Position numbers and translations under genes: made by a program
Shown here: positions 19,302-28,543 of the stretch, piece after piece
Layout: the number at the start of each line of letters is the position of its first letter
Numbering within the stretch: position 1 is the stretch's first letter
Assembly (NCBI GenBank): GCA_947581795.1
Contig: CANPVS010000018.1
Location: forward strand, 1 to 39,483
DNA: 39,483 nucleotides
Reading direction: 5' to 3'
Origin: an uncultured Oscillospiraceae bacterium
GTDB lineage: Bacteria; Bacillota; Clostridia; Oscillospirales; Oscillospiraceae
The notes under the pieces: generated by a model
Databases searched by the model: none
What the model was told of the DNA's origin: nothing
What the model saw: the letters and a program-made list of their open reading frames with translations, nothing else

Positions 19302-22061
19302 TCACTTGCCCGTCAGGTCCTGATACATCTCCATCAGTCTGGCGACGCAAATGGACTCCGTCGTATCCCGGACAGAGAAGCCATATGCCTGCATCACGGC
19401 CCGGTCGTTCTCCTGGTGGGCGCGGCGAAGCTCCGGGGGCATGGTGATCTCGTCGTACAGGTCGGCCAGGCTGGCGTCGGGGTATAGGGCCCGGGCGTCC
19501 AGGATGGCCTGGGCGGTGCGCTCGATCCGGGCCCGCTGTTCCTCCGTGGGCGTGGGCCAGGGGAAGTTGTTGTAGACCACAGTATTGGAATAGCGGTAAC
19601 GCATTTCAAGACGGCCACATACCGCTCTCATCCAGGCGTTGTGAATGTTTGATGTAAGTATACCAAAATGGTATATAGTTGCGTTGGGAATGACTTTTAC
19701 GAGGTTACTGCATAAGGTCTCCGGAGTCAAAAACCCCATAGGAACATACCGGCGCTTTTCAGATGAAACTTCAGGAACGACGATAAATGTACCCTTGGAA
19801 ATATTCGTAAATGCAAACTCTCGCGGTGTATCAGCTAGTTCCCTCGTTACAGCCCTCTTGCTGGATAGACGAAATTTTCGTACTTCTTCGACCCGTTTAC
19901 AACACTCGGGCAATTTCCGCAGTTCTGTCGGTGTACACTCTCGGAGATAAAGAAAGAATCGTGGAATGCTGTTGATGAATTCCTTCGAGCCTATCCAAGG
20001 GCGAAAGTATTGTGCCGAATCAGGTTCAGCCCGAATGAAAGCATCTTTTTCTTCTGTGGAAAACGAGTAAAAACCGCCATCTATTGGTTGATTGCCTAAG
20101 CTCATTGCAGGCACGTCGCACAGCGGTTTGCTGCGGCTCTCAATAAAAATACAGGGGGCATCCAGCAGGTAACCGTTGATATTGCTTGCTATTTGTGGCC
20201 GTTCAGAGGAATAGATGATCTTGGGCGCGGGGTTCGGCGCGATACTGAAGCCTACGATGACACAGTGGACATGGGCTTTGAGCTTGGCTTCGCTGTCCCA
20301 GCGGAAGGTGCGGTGGGCAAAGTCGATATGTATGCCCTGGGCAAAGAGCGGCTTCCATAGGTCGGCCACCGACTCCCCCTGGGTCACGGAGTTGGTGGAG
20401 ACCAACGCCGTGCGTATCGCCGTGCCGGCCATCAGGTCGGCAGCCTTTTTGTACCAGCAGCACACATAGTCCAGGTTTCCGGCGTTCTTCCAGCCGGAGA
20501 ACACGCCATTCAGGTCGCCTTTTTGCTGCTCGCTCATAAGGCGCGCCCCCACGAACGGCGGATTGCCCATAATGTAGTTCAGCCGCTCTTTCGGTACCAC
20601 GCTCTCCCAGTCCAGCCGCAGGGCGTTGCCCTCCACGATATGGGCGTTGGTCTTCAGGGGCAGGAAATCCAGGTCGTGGCGGACGATGGCCTCCGTCTCC
20701 CGCATCATCTGGCTCTCCGCTATCCAGAGGGCGGACTTGGCCACGGTCACGGCGAAATCGTTGATCTCGATGCCGTAAAACTGGCCGATGGAGACGCGGA
20801 TGGGGTTTTCGATATCCCCCAGGACCACCTGGCCGTGGAGCCGGGCGGCGATGGCCTCGTTCTCCAGCCGCCGCAGGCAGAGGTATGTCTCGGTCAGGAA
20901 GTTCCCCGAGCCGCAGGCCGGGTCCAGGAACGTGAGGGCGGCCAGCTTCTCCTGAAAAGCGGCCAGCCGGGCCTCGCGGGTCCTCTCCAGGCCGATGGCC
21001 TCGATCTGGGCGAATTCCGCCTTCAGGCCGTCCAGAAACAGCGGGTCGATGACCTTGTGGATGTTCTCGATGCTGGTGTAGTGCATGCCGCCGGCGCGGC
21101 GGGTCTCCGGGTTCAGGGTGCTCTCGAACACGGCGCCGAAGATGGTGGGGCTGATGCCGGACCAGTCGAAGTCCTCGCTGGCCTGCCGCAGCAGCAGGTC
21201 CACGATGCCGTCCGTGATACGGGGGATGATGACGCTCTCGTCAGAGAACAAGCCGCCGTTGACGTAGGGGAACGCCAGCAGGTCCTCGTCCAGATAGGGG
21301 TCCCGTCCCTGGTCTGTGTCCAGGACGCGGAACAGGTCTATGAGCGCCTGGCGGGCGTTGGACCGCCGGCGGGCCAGGTAGTCATGGAACTGCCTGCGGG
21401 CGAATACGCCGGCGTCCTCCGCGTAGAAGCAGAACACCAGCCGCACGCAGAGGATGTTGAGGCTCCGCTGCCAGTCCGGCGGGGGGGGGGTAGAATTATT
21501 GTACTGTTTCAGCAGCGCGTCGTAGAGAACGCCCACGATCTCTCCGGCTTTCAGGGAGACCTCCATCTCCTTCTGAATGTGCTCATCCTTCGTGTCCACG
21601 AGAAACTGCAGCCGGGGGTATTCCTTTTCCAGGTCCGCCAGCCGAAGCACCTCCGGCTCGTCGTTGGGGCGGTTCATGTCGTGTATCTCGAAGGTCCGGA
21701 AGTTGCAGACGACGATCCAGCGGGGGTTCCGGTCGTGGGGCAGATACCCGGCGTAGCGCCGGGCCTGCTGGAACGGAGTCAGGAAGGAGCCGTCCGACTG
21801 GGACGCGCCCTTGTGCAGGTCCACGTCCCGGCCCTTCTGCTCAATGAGGACGCGGGTGTCCCGGATGAAGCCGTCGATGAAGCTGGTGTGGTCCAGTTTC
21901 ACAGGGACCTCAAAGTCGATGTATTTCTCCGGCTCGGCCACGCCGTAGACTTTTTGCAGCAGCGCCAGCCAAAAGGACTGCGTTTCCTGCTTTTCGTCGC
22001 CCCGGCCCTGCCAGTCGGCGGAAAACTGCCGGGCGGCGGCCCGTCTCTCCTGGTCAGACAT
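19302..22061 (-). CDS. MmeI-like (type IIL) restriction-modification enzyme
   Basis: A 919-residue bifunctional DNA methyltransferase/endonuclease, the length of MmeI itself. Near the N-terminus D63, E74 and K76 (IDGFIRDTRVLIEQK) match the D-X(9-10)-EXK nuclease motif of the MmeI family. The methyltransferase core has motif I DPACGSGNF (about 378-386) and the NPPF motif (about 496-499) of N6-adenine methyltransferases. The target-recognition region is about 615-820, followed by the family's C-terminal helical domain (from about NNFPWPTPTEEQ). No separate restriction or specificity gene is nearby, as expected for one-gene systems. Start: ATG after AGGGGGA, downstream of a near-consensus promoter. 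Oddities are a C10 tract at codons 191-194 and a low-GC recognition region. The family call is confident; the recognised sequence cannot be read from here. Confidence 0.9.
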   Translation of the reverse strand: MSDQERRAAARQFSADWQGRGDEKQETQSFWLALLQKVYGVAEPEKYIDFEVPVKLDHTSFIDGFIRDTRVLIEQKGRDVDLHKGASQSDGSFLTPFQQARRYAGYLPHDRNPRWIVVCNFRTFEIHDMNRPNDEPEVLRLADLEKEYPRLQFLVDTKDEHIQKEMEVSLKAGEIVGVLYDALLKQYNNSTPPPPDWQRSLNILCVRLVFCFYAEDAGVFARRQFHDYLARRRSNARQALIDLFRVLDTDQGRDPYLDEDLLAFPYVNGGLFSDESVIIPRITDGIVDLLLRQASEDFDWSGISPTIFGAVFESTLNPETRRAGGMHYTSIENIHKVIDPLFLDGLKAEFAQIEAIGLERTREARLAAFQEKLAALTFLDPACGSGNFLTETYLCLRRLENEAIAARLHGQVVLGDIENPIRVSIGQFYGIEINDFAVTVAKSALWIAESQMMRETEAIVRHDLDFLPLKTNAHIVEGNALRLDWESVVPKERLNYIMGNPPFVGARLMSEQQKGDLNGVFSGWKNAGNLDYVCCWYKKAADLMAGTAIRTALVSTNSVTQGESVADLWKPLFAQGIHIDFAHRTFRWDSEAKLKAHVHCVIVGFSIAPNPAPKIIYSSERPQIASNINGYLLDAPCIFIESRSKPLCDVPAMSLGNQPIDGGFYSFSTEEKDAFIRAEPDSAQYFRPWIGSKEFINSIPRFFLYLRECTPTELRKLPECCKRVEEVRKFRLSSKRAVTRELADTPREFAFTNISKGTFIVVPEVSSEKRRYVPMGFLTPETLCSNLVKVIPNATIYHFGILTSNIHNAWMRAVCGRLEMRYRYSNTVVYNNFPWPTPTEEQRARIERTAQAILDARALYPDASLADLYDEITMPPELRRAHQENDRAVMQAYGFSVRDTTESICVARLMEMYQDLTGK
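19600..20220 (-). other. Low-GC island covering the target-recognition region of the MmeI-like gene
   Basis: Hand counts of 60-base lines give about 38-53% GC between 19621 and 20220, against about 68-73% in the lines at 19501 and 20881 of the same gene. The island corresponds to residues about 614-820, where MmeI-family enzymes carry their DNA-recognition domain. The sharp change inside one intact gene suggests recombinational replacement of the specificity module. Confidence 0.75.
21481..21490 (-). repeat. C10 homopolymer inside the MmeI-like coding frame (possible phase-variation tract)
   Basis: Ten consecutive G on the plus strand, read as C10 in the gene, span codons 191-194 (Thr-Pro-Pro-Pro). 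The frame is open in this copy. A gain or loss of one base would truncate the protein before the methyltransferase core. Confidence 0.8.
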
Positions 22062-22096
22062 ATCCAGTCCCCCTATCAGATGAAATAAATTGAATT

Positions 22097-22125
22097 ATTA
22101 TATCACAAAAGCGCTGACATCTCAA
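22097..22125 (-). promoter_or_regulatory. Promoter of the MmeI-like gene
   Basis: Read on the minus strand: -35 TTGAGA (22125-22120), a 17-bp spacer, and -10 TATAAT (22102-22097). This predicts a leader of roughly 30 nt before the ATG at 22061. Confidence 0.75.
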
Positions 22126-22142
22126 TATGCCCGGCCGCAGGC

Positions 22143-22172
22143 TTGCGCCGGGACTGGGCGGCATGGTAAAAT
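22143..22172 (+). promoter_or_regulatory. Promoter of the metallo-hydrolase gene
   Basis: TTGCGC (22143-22148), an 18-bp spacer and TAAAAT (22167-22172) lie just upstream of GGAAGGAG (22187-22194) and the ATG at 22201. The -35 is weak, so confidence is moderate. The -10 lies downstream of an in-frame ATG at 22090, which argues against that earlier start. Confidence 0.5.
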
Positions 22173-22200
22173 ACCCTTATCCTATCGGAAGGAGACTGCC

Positions 22201-23379
22201 ATGAGAAGACGCAGGTGGAAGCCCTATGTGCCGCCCAGCTACCGAAAAAAGCGGGCGAAAAAAGTCCTGCTCATTCTGGGCGTGGTACTGCTGCTGGCGG
22301 CGCTGGCGGTGGGGTTTTATTTTGTCCGGGGAAAGCTCACCGGGCAGCTTGAATCGTTCCGGGACATATTCACCCACGGCGCCCCGGCGGGGAACACCGG
22401 CTTCGCGGTGCACTACATAGACGTGGGCGAAGCGGACACGGCGCTGGTGCTCTGCGACGGGGAGGCCATGCTCATCGACGGCGGGAACAAGGAAGACGCC
22501 GGAAAGATATATATGTACCTGCGGGACCACGGGGTGGATGAGCTGGCCTATATCGTGGCCACCCATCCCCACGAGGACCACATGGGCGGGCTGCCCGGGG
22601 CCATGAACGCGGCCAGGGTGAGCCACGTGCTCTCACCCGTCAAGTCAGACAGCACTGTCTTTTTCGAGACGTTCCAGACGTACCTGGACAAGCAGGACGT
22701 ATCCATCACGGTGCCGGAGCCGGGGGACACGTTTACGCTGGGCAGCGCGTCGGTGGAGATATTGGGCCCCATAGACCGGAGCACCCCCTACACCAACGAC
22801 CTGTCCATCGTCCTGCGGGTGCAGTACGGGGACACCTCCTTCCTGTTCACCGGCGACTGTGAGGGGGACGAGGAGGCGTCCATCCTGGCCTCGGGCCGGA
22901 CGGTGAAGAGCACGGTCCTGAAGGTGGGGCACCACGGCAGCACCTTCTCCACCACGGCGGAGTTTTTGCAGGCGGTGGACCCGGACTACGCCGTCATCCC
23001 TGCGGGCGCGGGCAACGACAACGGCCATCCGGCGCCTTCTCTGCTGCGGCGGCTGGGGGACGCGGGGGTGAAGGTGTACCGCACGGACCTGCAGGGCACG
23101 GTGGTATGCGTCAGCGACGGGAAAAAGGTCTCCTTTTCGGTGGAGAGAGGACTCCACGCCGACACCCTGGAGCCGCCGGGGGACAGCCCCGTCCCGGCCG
23201 CTCCGGAGGAGGGGGAGACGGCCTTCATCCTGAACACGTCCACGAAGAAGTTCCATCAGATGTTCTGCCTCAGCGCGGCGGAGATGGACGAGGACAAGAA
23301 GGAGATATATACCGGCACCCGGGAGGAGCTCATCGCCAAAGGGTATGAGCCCTGTAACTGGTGCGACGAAGCGGAATAA
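22201..23379 (+). CDS. Membrane-anchored ComEC/Rec2-like metallo-beta-lactamase-fold hydrolase
   Basis: A 392-residue protein. A basic N-terminus (MRRRRWKPY) and one hydrophobic helix (about residues 22-41) predict a type II membrane anchor with the enzyme outside. The catalytic domain begins at FAVHYIDVGEADTALV. It holds the metal-binding HPHEDH motif (H122, H124, D126, H127), an LFTGDCEGDE strand and LKVGHHGST, as in the extracellular nuclease-like domain of ComEC. The C-terminal 50 residues (FILNTSTKKFHQMFC, then CNWC) form a small His/Cys module seen on several clostridial DNA-handling proteins and probably bind a metal. Start: ATG 22201 has GGAAGGAG six bases upstream, whereas an in-frame ATG at 22090 has no such site. 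It is monocistronic, without the ComEC channel domain, so a role in DNA uptake or nucleic-acid breakdown is only possible. Confidence 0.85.
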   Translation: MRRRRWKPYVPPSYRKKRAKKVLLILGVVLLLAALAVGFYFVRGKLTGQLESFRDIFTHGAPAGNTGFAVHYIDVGEADTALVLCDGEAMLIDGGNKEDAGKIYMYLRDHGVDELAYIVATHPHEDHMGGLPGAMNAARVSHVLSPVKSDSTVFFETFQTYLDKQDVSITVPEPGDTFTLGSASVEILGPIDRSTPYTNDLSIVLRVQYGDTSFLFTGDCEGDEEASILASGRTVKSTVLKVGHHGSTFSTTAEFLQAVDPDYAVIPAGAGNDNGHPAPSLLRRLGDAGVKVYRTDLQGTVVCVSDGKKVSFSVERGLHADTLEPPGDSPVPAAPEEGETAFILNTSTKKFHQMFCLSAAEMDEDKKEIYTGTREELIAKGYEPCNWCDEAE

Positions 23380-23383
23380 GGAA

Positions 23384-23409
23384 CGGGCCGCCCCGGGAGG
23401 GGCGGCCCG
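23384..23409. terminator. Strong hairpin between convergent hydrolase and ABC ATPase genes
   Basis: An 11-bp perfect GC-rich stem (CGGGCCGCCCC / GGGGCGGCCCG) with a GGGA loop starts five bases after the hydrolase stop codon. T-rich sequence is weak on the plus strand and moderate on the minus strand (GTTCCTTATT). It probably terminates both transcripts. Confidence 0.75.
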
Positions 23410-23438
23410 CTGTGTATTTGTGTCGCGGGTCGGCAATA

Positions 23439-25058
<1,620 letters not shown>

Positions 25059-25061
25059 GGT

Positions 25062-26888
25062 TTAACCTCCTATCCCCTTGTCAAGGCTGGCCCCGGTGAT
25101 CTTATTGACCAGGGCGTTGCAGACCAGAATGGTGACGATCAAGATCAGGTTGATGCCGCTGGAGAAGGCGTACAGGCCCATCTCGTCGAAGTAGTCCAGG
25201 GTGGTGGAGAGGATGAAGCCCTGGGTGCACAGGAGCATGAACAGGCTCAGCTCTCGCAGGCACGTCATAAACGGCAGCAGATAGCCGCTGATGATGGACG
25301 ACTTCTGGATGGGGATGATGATGCGGGTCATGCGCTTGATCCAGGGAACGTCCTGGATGATGGCCGCCTCCTCGATCTCGCCGGACAGCTGTAGCATGGA
25401 GTTCAGGGCGCTGCGGCTGGCGAAGGGGATGTATTTGATGGTGCCCACGATGATGAGCAGCGTGTAGGTGTTGAACAGGTTCAGGTACTGGTTGGAGAAC
25501 AGGATGAAGAACGCCACGCCCACGGCGATGGAGGGCATCAGGTAGGGCAGGAAGGCCACGGAGTTGACGTAGTTGGCCCACTTGCTCCGCCGCTGCTTGG
25601 ACACGGCATAGCCGATGAGAGTGCCGATGCTGCCCGCGATAAGGGCGCAGCAGACGCTGACCAGCATGGTGCCCTTGAAGGCGTTCCATATGACTGCGTT
25701 GTGGAGCATGCCCTTCTGGCCGTACATGCCGTTTTCCGTCACGTTCTCGCTGGTGACCCACCACTTGGTGGTCAGGTTCGCCGTGTTGCCCGTGTAGAGG
25801 AACGAGTAGTCGCCGGGGTTGGGCAGGAAGGTCTCAAAGGCAAAGGAGACGATGGGGAAGATGCTGGTGAAGAAGGTGAGGATCACCAGGATGAGAGCGA
25901 TGATGTACCGGCCCCGCTTGCCCAGGTTGATCTTGGAGATCTGGCCGGACTTGCCGGTGACGGTGGTGTAGCTCTTGCGGCTGGTGAGGCTCAGCTGGTT
26001 CATGAGCATGATGGCCACGCCGAACACCATCATGATGATGGCCAGGATACTGGCCTCACCGGTGTACTTGGAGTTCATGGACACGTACTTGGTGCTCAGG
26101 GTGGTGAGACCCAGGTAGTGGGGCACCGGGTAGGAGCCCATGGAACTGCCGAACACCAGCAGGATGGTGGACAATATGGCGGGCTTCACCATAGGCAGGG
26201 TGATCTTCCACATGGTGCGCCACTTGGGGGTGTCCAGGATGGTGGCCGCCTCCTCCAGGTTGGCGTCCATGTTCCGGAAGATGCCGCCTATCAGGATATA
26301 GGCGAAGGGGGCGTAGTGCAGCCCCAAAACCATCACGCTGGGAAACATGCCCTGGCACCACCACTTGGGCATCGCGATGCCCAGCGTGGCGGCCAGAAGG
26401 CCGTTGGAGGTGCCGGTGACGGCGTTGGAGTTGAACATGTGCTGCCACACCACCGCCAGGGTCCACTGGGGCATGATGTAGGGGAAGATGAAGATGGAGC
26501 TCAAATACTTCCGCCAGGCCATATTGGTGCGGGTCACCAGAAAGGCGAACACGCCGCCGTAGAGGATGGACACGAGGCACGTGCCCACCGCCAGCCACAG
26601 GGTGTTCAAAAGCGGCGTCCACAGGTTCGTCTTCGCCATGCGGCTGGTGAACAGGTCCACGTAGTTGGCCACCGTGTAGCCGGAGGCCTTGCCGGTGAGG
26701 TAGGCGTCGATGGTGCCCGGGTGTATCTTGAGGGTGTCCTCCACAATGGCTACGATGGGGGCCACGGTGCTCACGGTGAGCACGATGCCCATTAGCAGCA
26801 GGATGACGTTATGGGGCTTGGAAAAATAGGTCTTCAGCTTGTTGAGCCGGATGGTGGACGGGCTGGCTCTCATGCCGACAGAATCCAT
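25062..26888 (-). CDS. ABC transporter permease, two fused transmembrane domains (FbpB-like)
   Basis: A 608-residue inner-membrane channel subunit with about a dozen hydrophobic segments. It contains two copies of the cytoplasmic EAA loop that docks on the ATPase: EEAATILDTPKWRTM...LP (from about 211) and EEAAIIQDVPWIKRM...IP (from about 505). Two permease domains in one chain are typical of iron(III)- and aminoethylphosphonate-type importers, so one polypeptide can form the whole channel. Start: ATG 26888 is preceded by AAAGGAG ten bases upstream. A second ATG five codons in is possible but less well placed. The gene sits between the binding protein (110 bp upstream, separated by a hairpin) and the ATPase (3 bp downstream). 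The substrate cannot be assigned from the sequence. Confidence 0.92.
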   Translation of the reverse strand: MDSVGMRASPSTIRLNKLKTYFSKPHNVILLLMGIVLTVSTVAPIVAIVEDTLKIHPGTIDAYLTGKASGYTVANYVDLFTSRMAKTNLWTPLLNTLWLAVGTCLVSILYGGVFAFLVTRTNMAWRKYLSSIFIFPYIMPQWTLAVVWQHMFNSNAVTGTSNGLLAATLGIAMPKWWCQGMFPSVMVLGLHYAPFAYILIGGIFRNMDANLEEAATILDTPKWRTMWKITLPMVKPAILSTILLVFGSSMGSYPVPHYLGLTTLSTKYVSMNSKYTGEASILAIIMMVFGVAIMLMNQLSLTSRKSYTTVTGKSGQISKINLGKRGRYIIALILVILTFFTSIFPIVSFAFETFLPNPGDYSFLYTGNTANLTTKWWVTSENVTENGMYGQKGMLHNAVIWNAFKGTMLVSVCCALIAGSIGTLIGYAVSKQRRSKWANYVNSVAFLPYLMPSIAVGVAFFILFSNQYLNLFNTYTLLIIVGTIKYIPFASRSALNSMLQLSGEIEEAAIIQDVPWIKRMTRIIIPIQKSSIISGYLLPFMTCLRELSLFMLLCTQGFILSTTLDYFDEMGLYAFSSGINLILIVTILVCNALVNKITGASLDKGIGG

Positions 26889-26936
26889 AAAATGACCACT
26901 CCTTTCCGCTGGGGAGTCACGCCGGGATATAAGGAA

Positions 26937-26964
26937 GAGCGCCCCGGAGCATTCCGGGGCGCTC
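26937..26964 (-). terminator. Intercistronic hairpin between binding protein and permease (attenuator)
   Basis: A perfect 12-bp stem (GAGCGCCCCGGA / TCCGGGGCGCTC) with a 4-nt loop lies in the 110-bp gap after the binding-protein gene. On the minus strand it is followed by TTCCTTATAT, a weak T-rich tail. It probably causes partial termination and protects the upstream message, giving more binding protein than membrane subunits. Confidence 0.7.
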
Positions 26965-26998
26965 CATTATGTCAGGATCGCTTTATGTCTCGGGTGTA

Positions 26999-28321
26999 TC
27001 AGCCGGCGGAGTACTTGGTCAGCATCTCGATCCAGCTGCCCACCGTGAAGGCCACGGAAGCGCAGTACGCAGGGTCCTCCAGGACCAGCTGGCCTTCGTT
27101 GGTCCACCAGTCGTAGCCGGCGTCGTTCAGCGCGGCGAACTCCACGGTGGTGCCGTCCTCGGCCATGCCGCCGGTCTGATGGTGGAAGATCTCCTCGTTG
27201 TCAGCGGCGACGGTGGGGTTGGAGGAATAACCGCCGATGTCCTTGCCCCAGGCGGAGAAGCCGTCGGTGGTGCAGGTCATGTAGGCGATGAAGGCGCAGG
27301 CAGTCCAGGGCAGGGGGCTGTTGTCGGTGACGAACAGGTAGTGGCAGTAGCCATAGCCGCCGAAGCCGGTGTAGCCGTCCTGATACGCGGCCACGGTGAT
27401 GTTGTTCTTGGAGACGGCGTCGGACTCCTCAACGGAGCGGAGCTTGGAGTACACCAGCAGGCCGAACTGGTCGGTCGCGGACTGGTCCACCAGAGTGTTG
27501 CAGATGGGGCCGTCGTCGGTCTGAGCGTTGTAGCTCTCCACCCACAGCTTGATCCAGGCCAGCGCGTAGGCGCCGTTCTCGCCCAGACCCAGGTCGCCGG
27601 CGTCGGTGGCCATGGCGTCGATGGTGGGCTGGAAGTAAGCCTGCTCCTCGGCGGGCAGGGCGTCAAAGGCGGCCTTCAGGTTGGCGGCGTTGGTGTCCTC
27701 GGTGAGCATGTACAGGAAGTTCTTGCCCACGATCTCGGAGTCGATGTCCATGAACAGGCCATGCTCGCCCTCGGCCACGAAGTCCCACACGTTGTCATAG
27801 GTCTTGTCGCCGGTGTTGTTGAACATGAAGACCTTGTTCAGGGTCTGCAGGGGCAGATAGCCGGAATAGTCGTCGGCGGTGACGCCGTTGGCGTCAGCCC
27901 AATCCTTGGGGATGAAGGTGTCCAGGATACCGGTCTGGACCATCTTGCTCTCGATCTGGTTGCCGTCCTGGATCAGGGTCATGGCAAAGGTACCGGTATC
28001 CTTCAGGGAGTCGGCGGTGAGCTGATCGAAGATCTTGTTGTTCTTCGGCTGCTGCCAATCGAACTCCATGTTGTAGTCGGGGTCGATGGACTGCAGGTAG
28101 GAGATGAACAGGGGCAGAGCGGTGGCGCCGCGGCTGGAGTTGCCCACGCCGTAGAAGGTGGCGCCGTTGGACTCCTCGATGGCCTTCTGGGCCAGCTCCT
28201 CCAGGGTCATGCCCTCGGCCTGGGCGATGATGTCCTGCACGGACTCCCCGTCGGCGAAGGCGGGGATGGCCAGCGCGAACAGCATGGTCAGGGCCAGGAT
28301 CAGAGACAGAAACTTTTTCAT
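26999..28321 (-). CDS. Secreted solute-binding protein of the ABC importer
   Basis: A 440-residue extracellular solute-binding protein, first gene of the importer operon. MKKFLSLILALTMLFALAIP followed by AFA-DGE is a classical signal peptide with an AxA cleavage site. There is no lipobox cysteine, which is unusual for a Gram-positive binding protein that must stay near its permease. The mature part is rich in Asp, Tyr, Trp and Gly and looks like a type 1 (family 1) binding protein, but no ligand motif is recognisable. Start: ATG 28321 has AAGGAGG (28335-28329) seven bases upstream. An in-frame ATG 45 bases earlier would place a hydrophilic leader before the signal peptide and lies inside the predicted leader, so it was rejected. 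A consensus promoter is found about 50 bp upstream. Confidence 0.85.
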   Translation of the reverse strand: MKKFLSLILALTMLFALAIPAFADGESVQDIIAQAEGMTLEELAQKAIEESNGATFYGVGNSSRGATALPLFISYLQSIDPDYNMEFDWQQPKNNKIFDQLTADSLKDTGTFAMTLIQDGNQIESKMVQTGILDTFIPKDWADANGVTADDYSGYLPLQTLNKVFMFNNTGDKTYDNVWDFVAEGEHGLFMDIDSEIVGKNFLYMLTEDTNAANLKAAFDALPAEEQAYFQPTIDAMATDAGDLGLGENGAYALAWIKLWVESYNAQTDDGPICNTLVDQSATDQFGLLVYSKLRSVEESDAVSKNNITVAAYQDGYTGFGGYGYCHYLFVTDNSPLPWTACAFIAYMTCTTDGFSAWGKDIGGYSSNPTVAADNEEIFHHQTGGMAEDGTTVEFAALNDAGYDWWTNEGQLVLEDPAYCASVAFTVGSWIEMLTKYSAG

Positions 28322-28377
28322 AGGGAAACCTCCTTTATGATTTGACGGCCTGGAACGGCCTGTCATTGCTATAGGGT

Positions 28378-28406
28378 ATTATAAGGCTCTCCTAACGGGA
28401 TGTCAA
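28378..28406 (-). promoter_or_regulatory. Consensus sigma-A promoter of the ABC importer operon
   Basis: On the minus strand: TTGACA (28406-28401), a 17-bp spacer and TATAAT (28383-28378), a perfect match to the housekeeping consensus. The predicted transcript starts near 28371 and has a leader of about 50 nt. Confidence 0.9.
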
Positions 28407-28411
28407 TCTAT

Positions 28412-28446
28412 CACAAAAAAATTGTAGCAATTTTTAAACTTTTGTG
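28412..28446 (-). promoter_or_regulatory. AT-rich nested dyad directly upstream of the importer promoter
   Basis: An inner inverted repeat AAAAATTG-TAG-CAATTTTT (28417-28435) is flanked by CACAAAA (28412-28418) and TTTTGTG (28440-28446). The dyad ends a few bases upstream of the -35 box. It could be a regulator site, an UP element, or both. Confidence 0.4.
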
Positions 28447-28495
28447 TAGTCTATATAATTTCGCGCCATGGGATATGGGACTGGGCATAGAGAAA

Positions 28496-28520
28496 GGCCC
28501 ACCGCATTTTGCGGCGGGCC
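28496..28520 (-). terminator. Terminator of the glycosidase operon
   Basis: On the minus strand GGCCCGCCGCA pairs with TGCGGTGGGCC (one G-U pair) around a 3-nt loop, followed by TTTCTCT. It lies about 24 bp after the stop codon of the last GH3 gene and separates this operon from the importer operon. Confidence 0.8.
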
Positions 28521-28543
28521 CGTTGGGTCCGGTCAATTCATAG

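Noticed and set aside
20523-22088. Plus-strand frame of 521 codons opposite the MmeI-like gene
   Set aside because: Shadow frame; the minus strand has methyltransferase and nuclease motifs and a consensus promoter.
22090-22200. Earlier in-frame start for the metallo-hydrolase
   Set aside because: No ribosome-binding site. It lies upstream of the predicted -10 and would bury the membrane anchor behind a hydrophilic leader.
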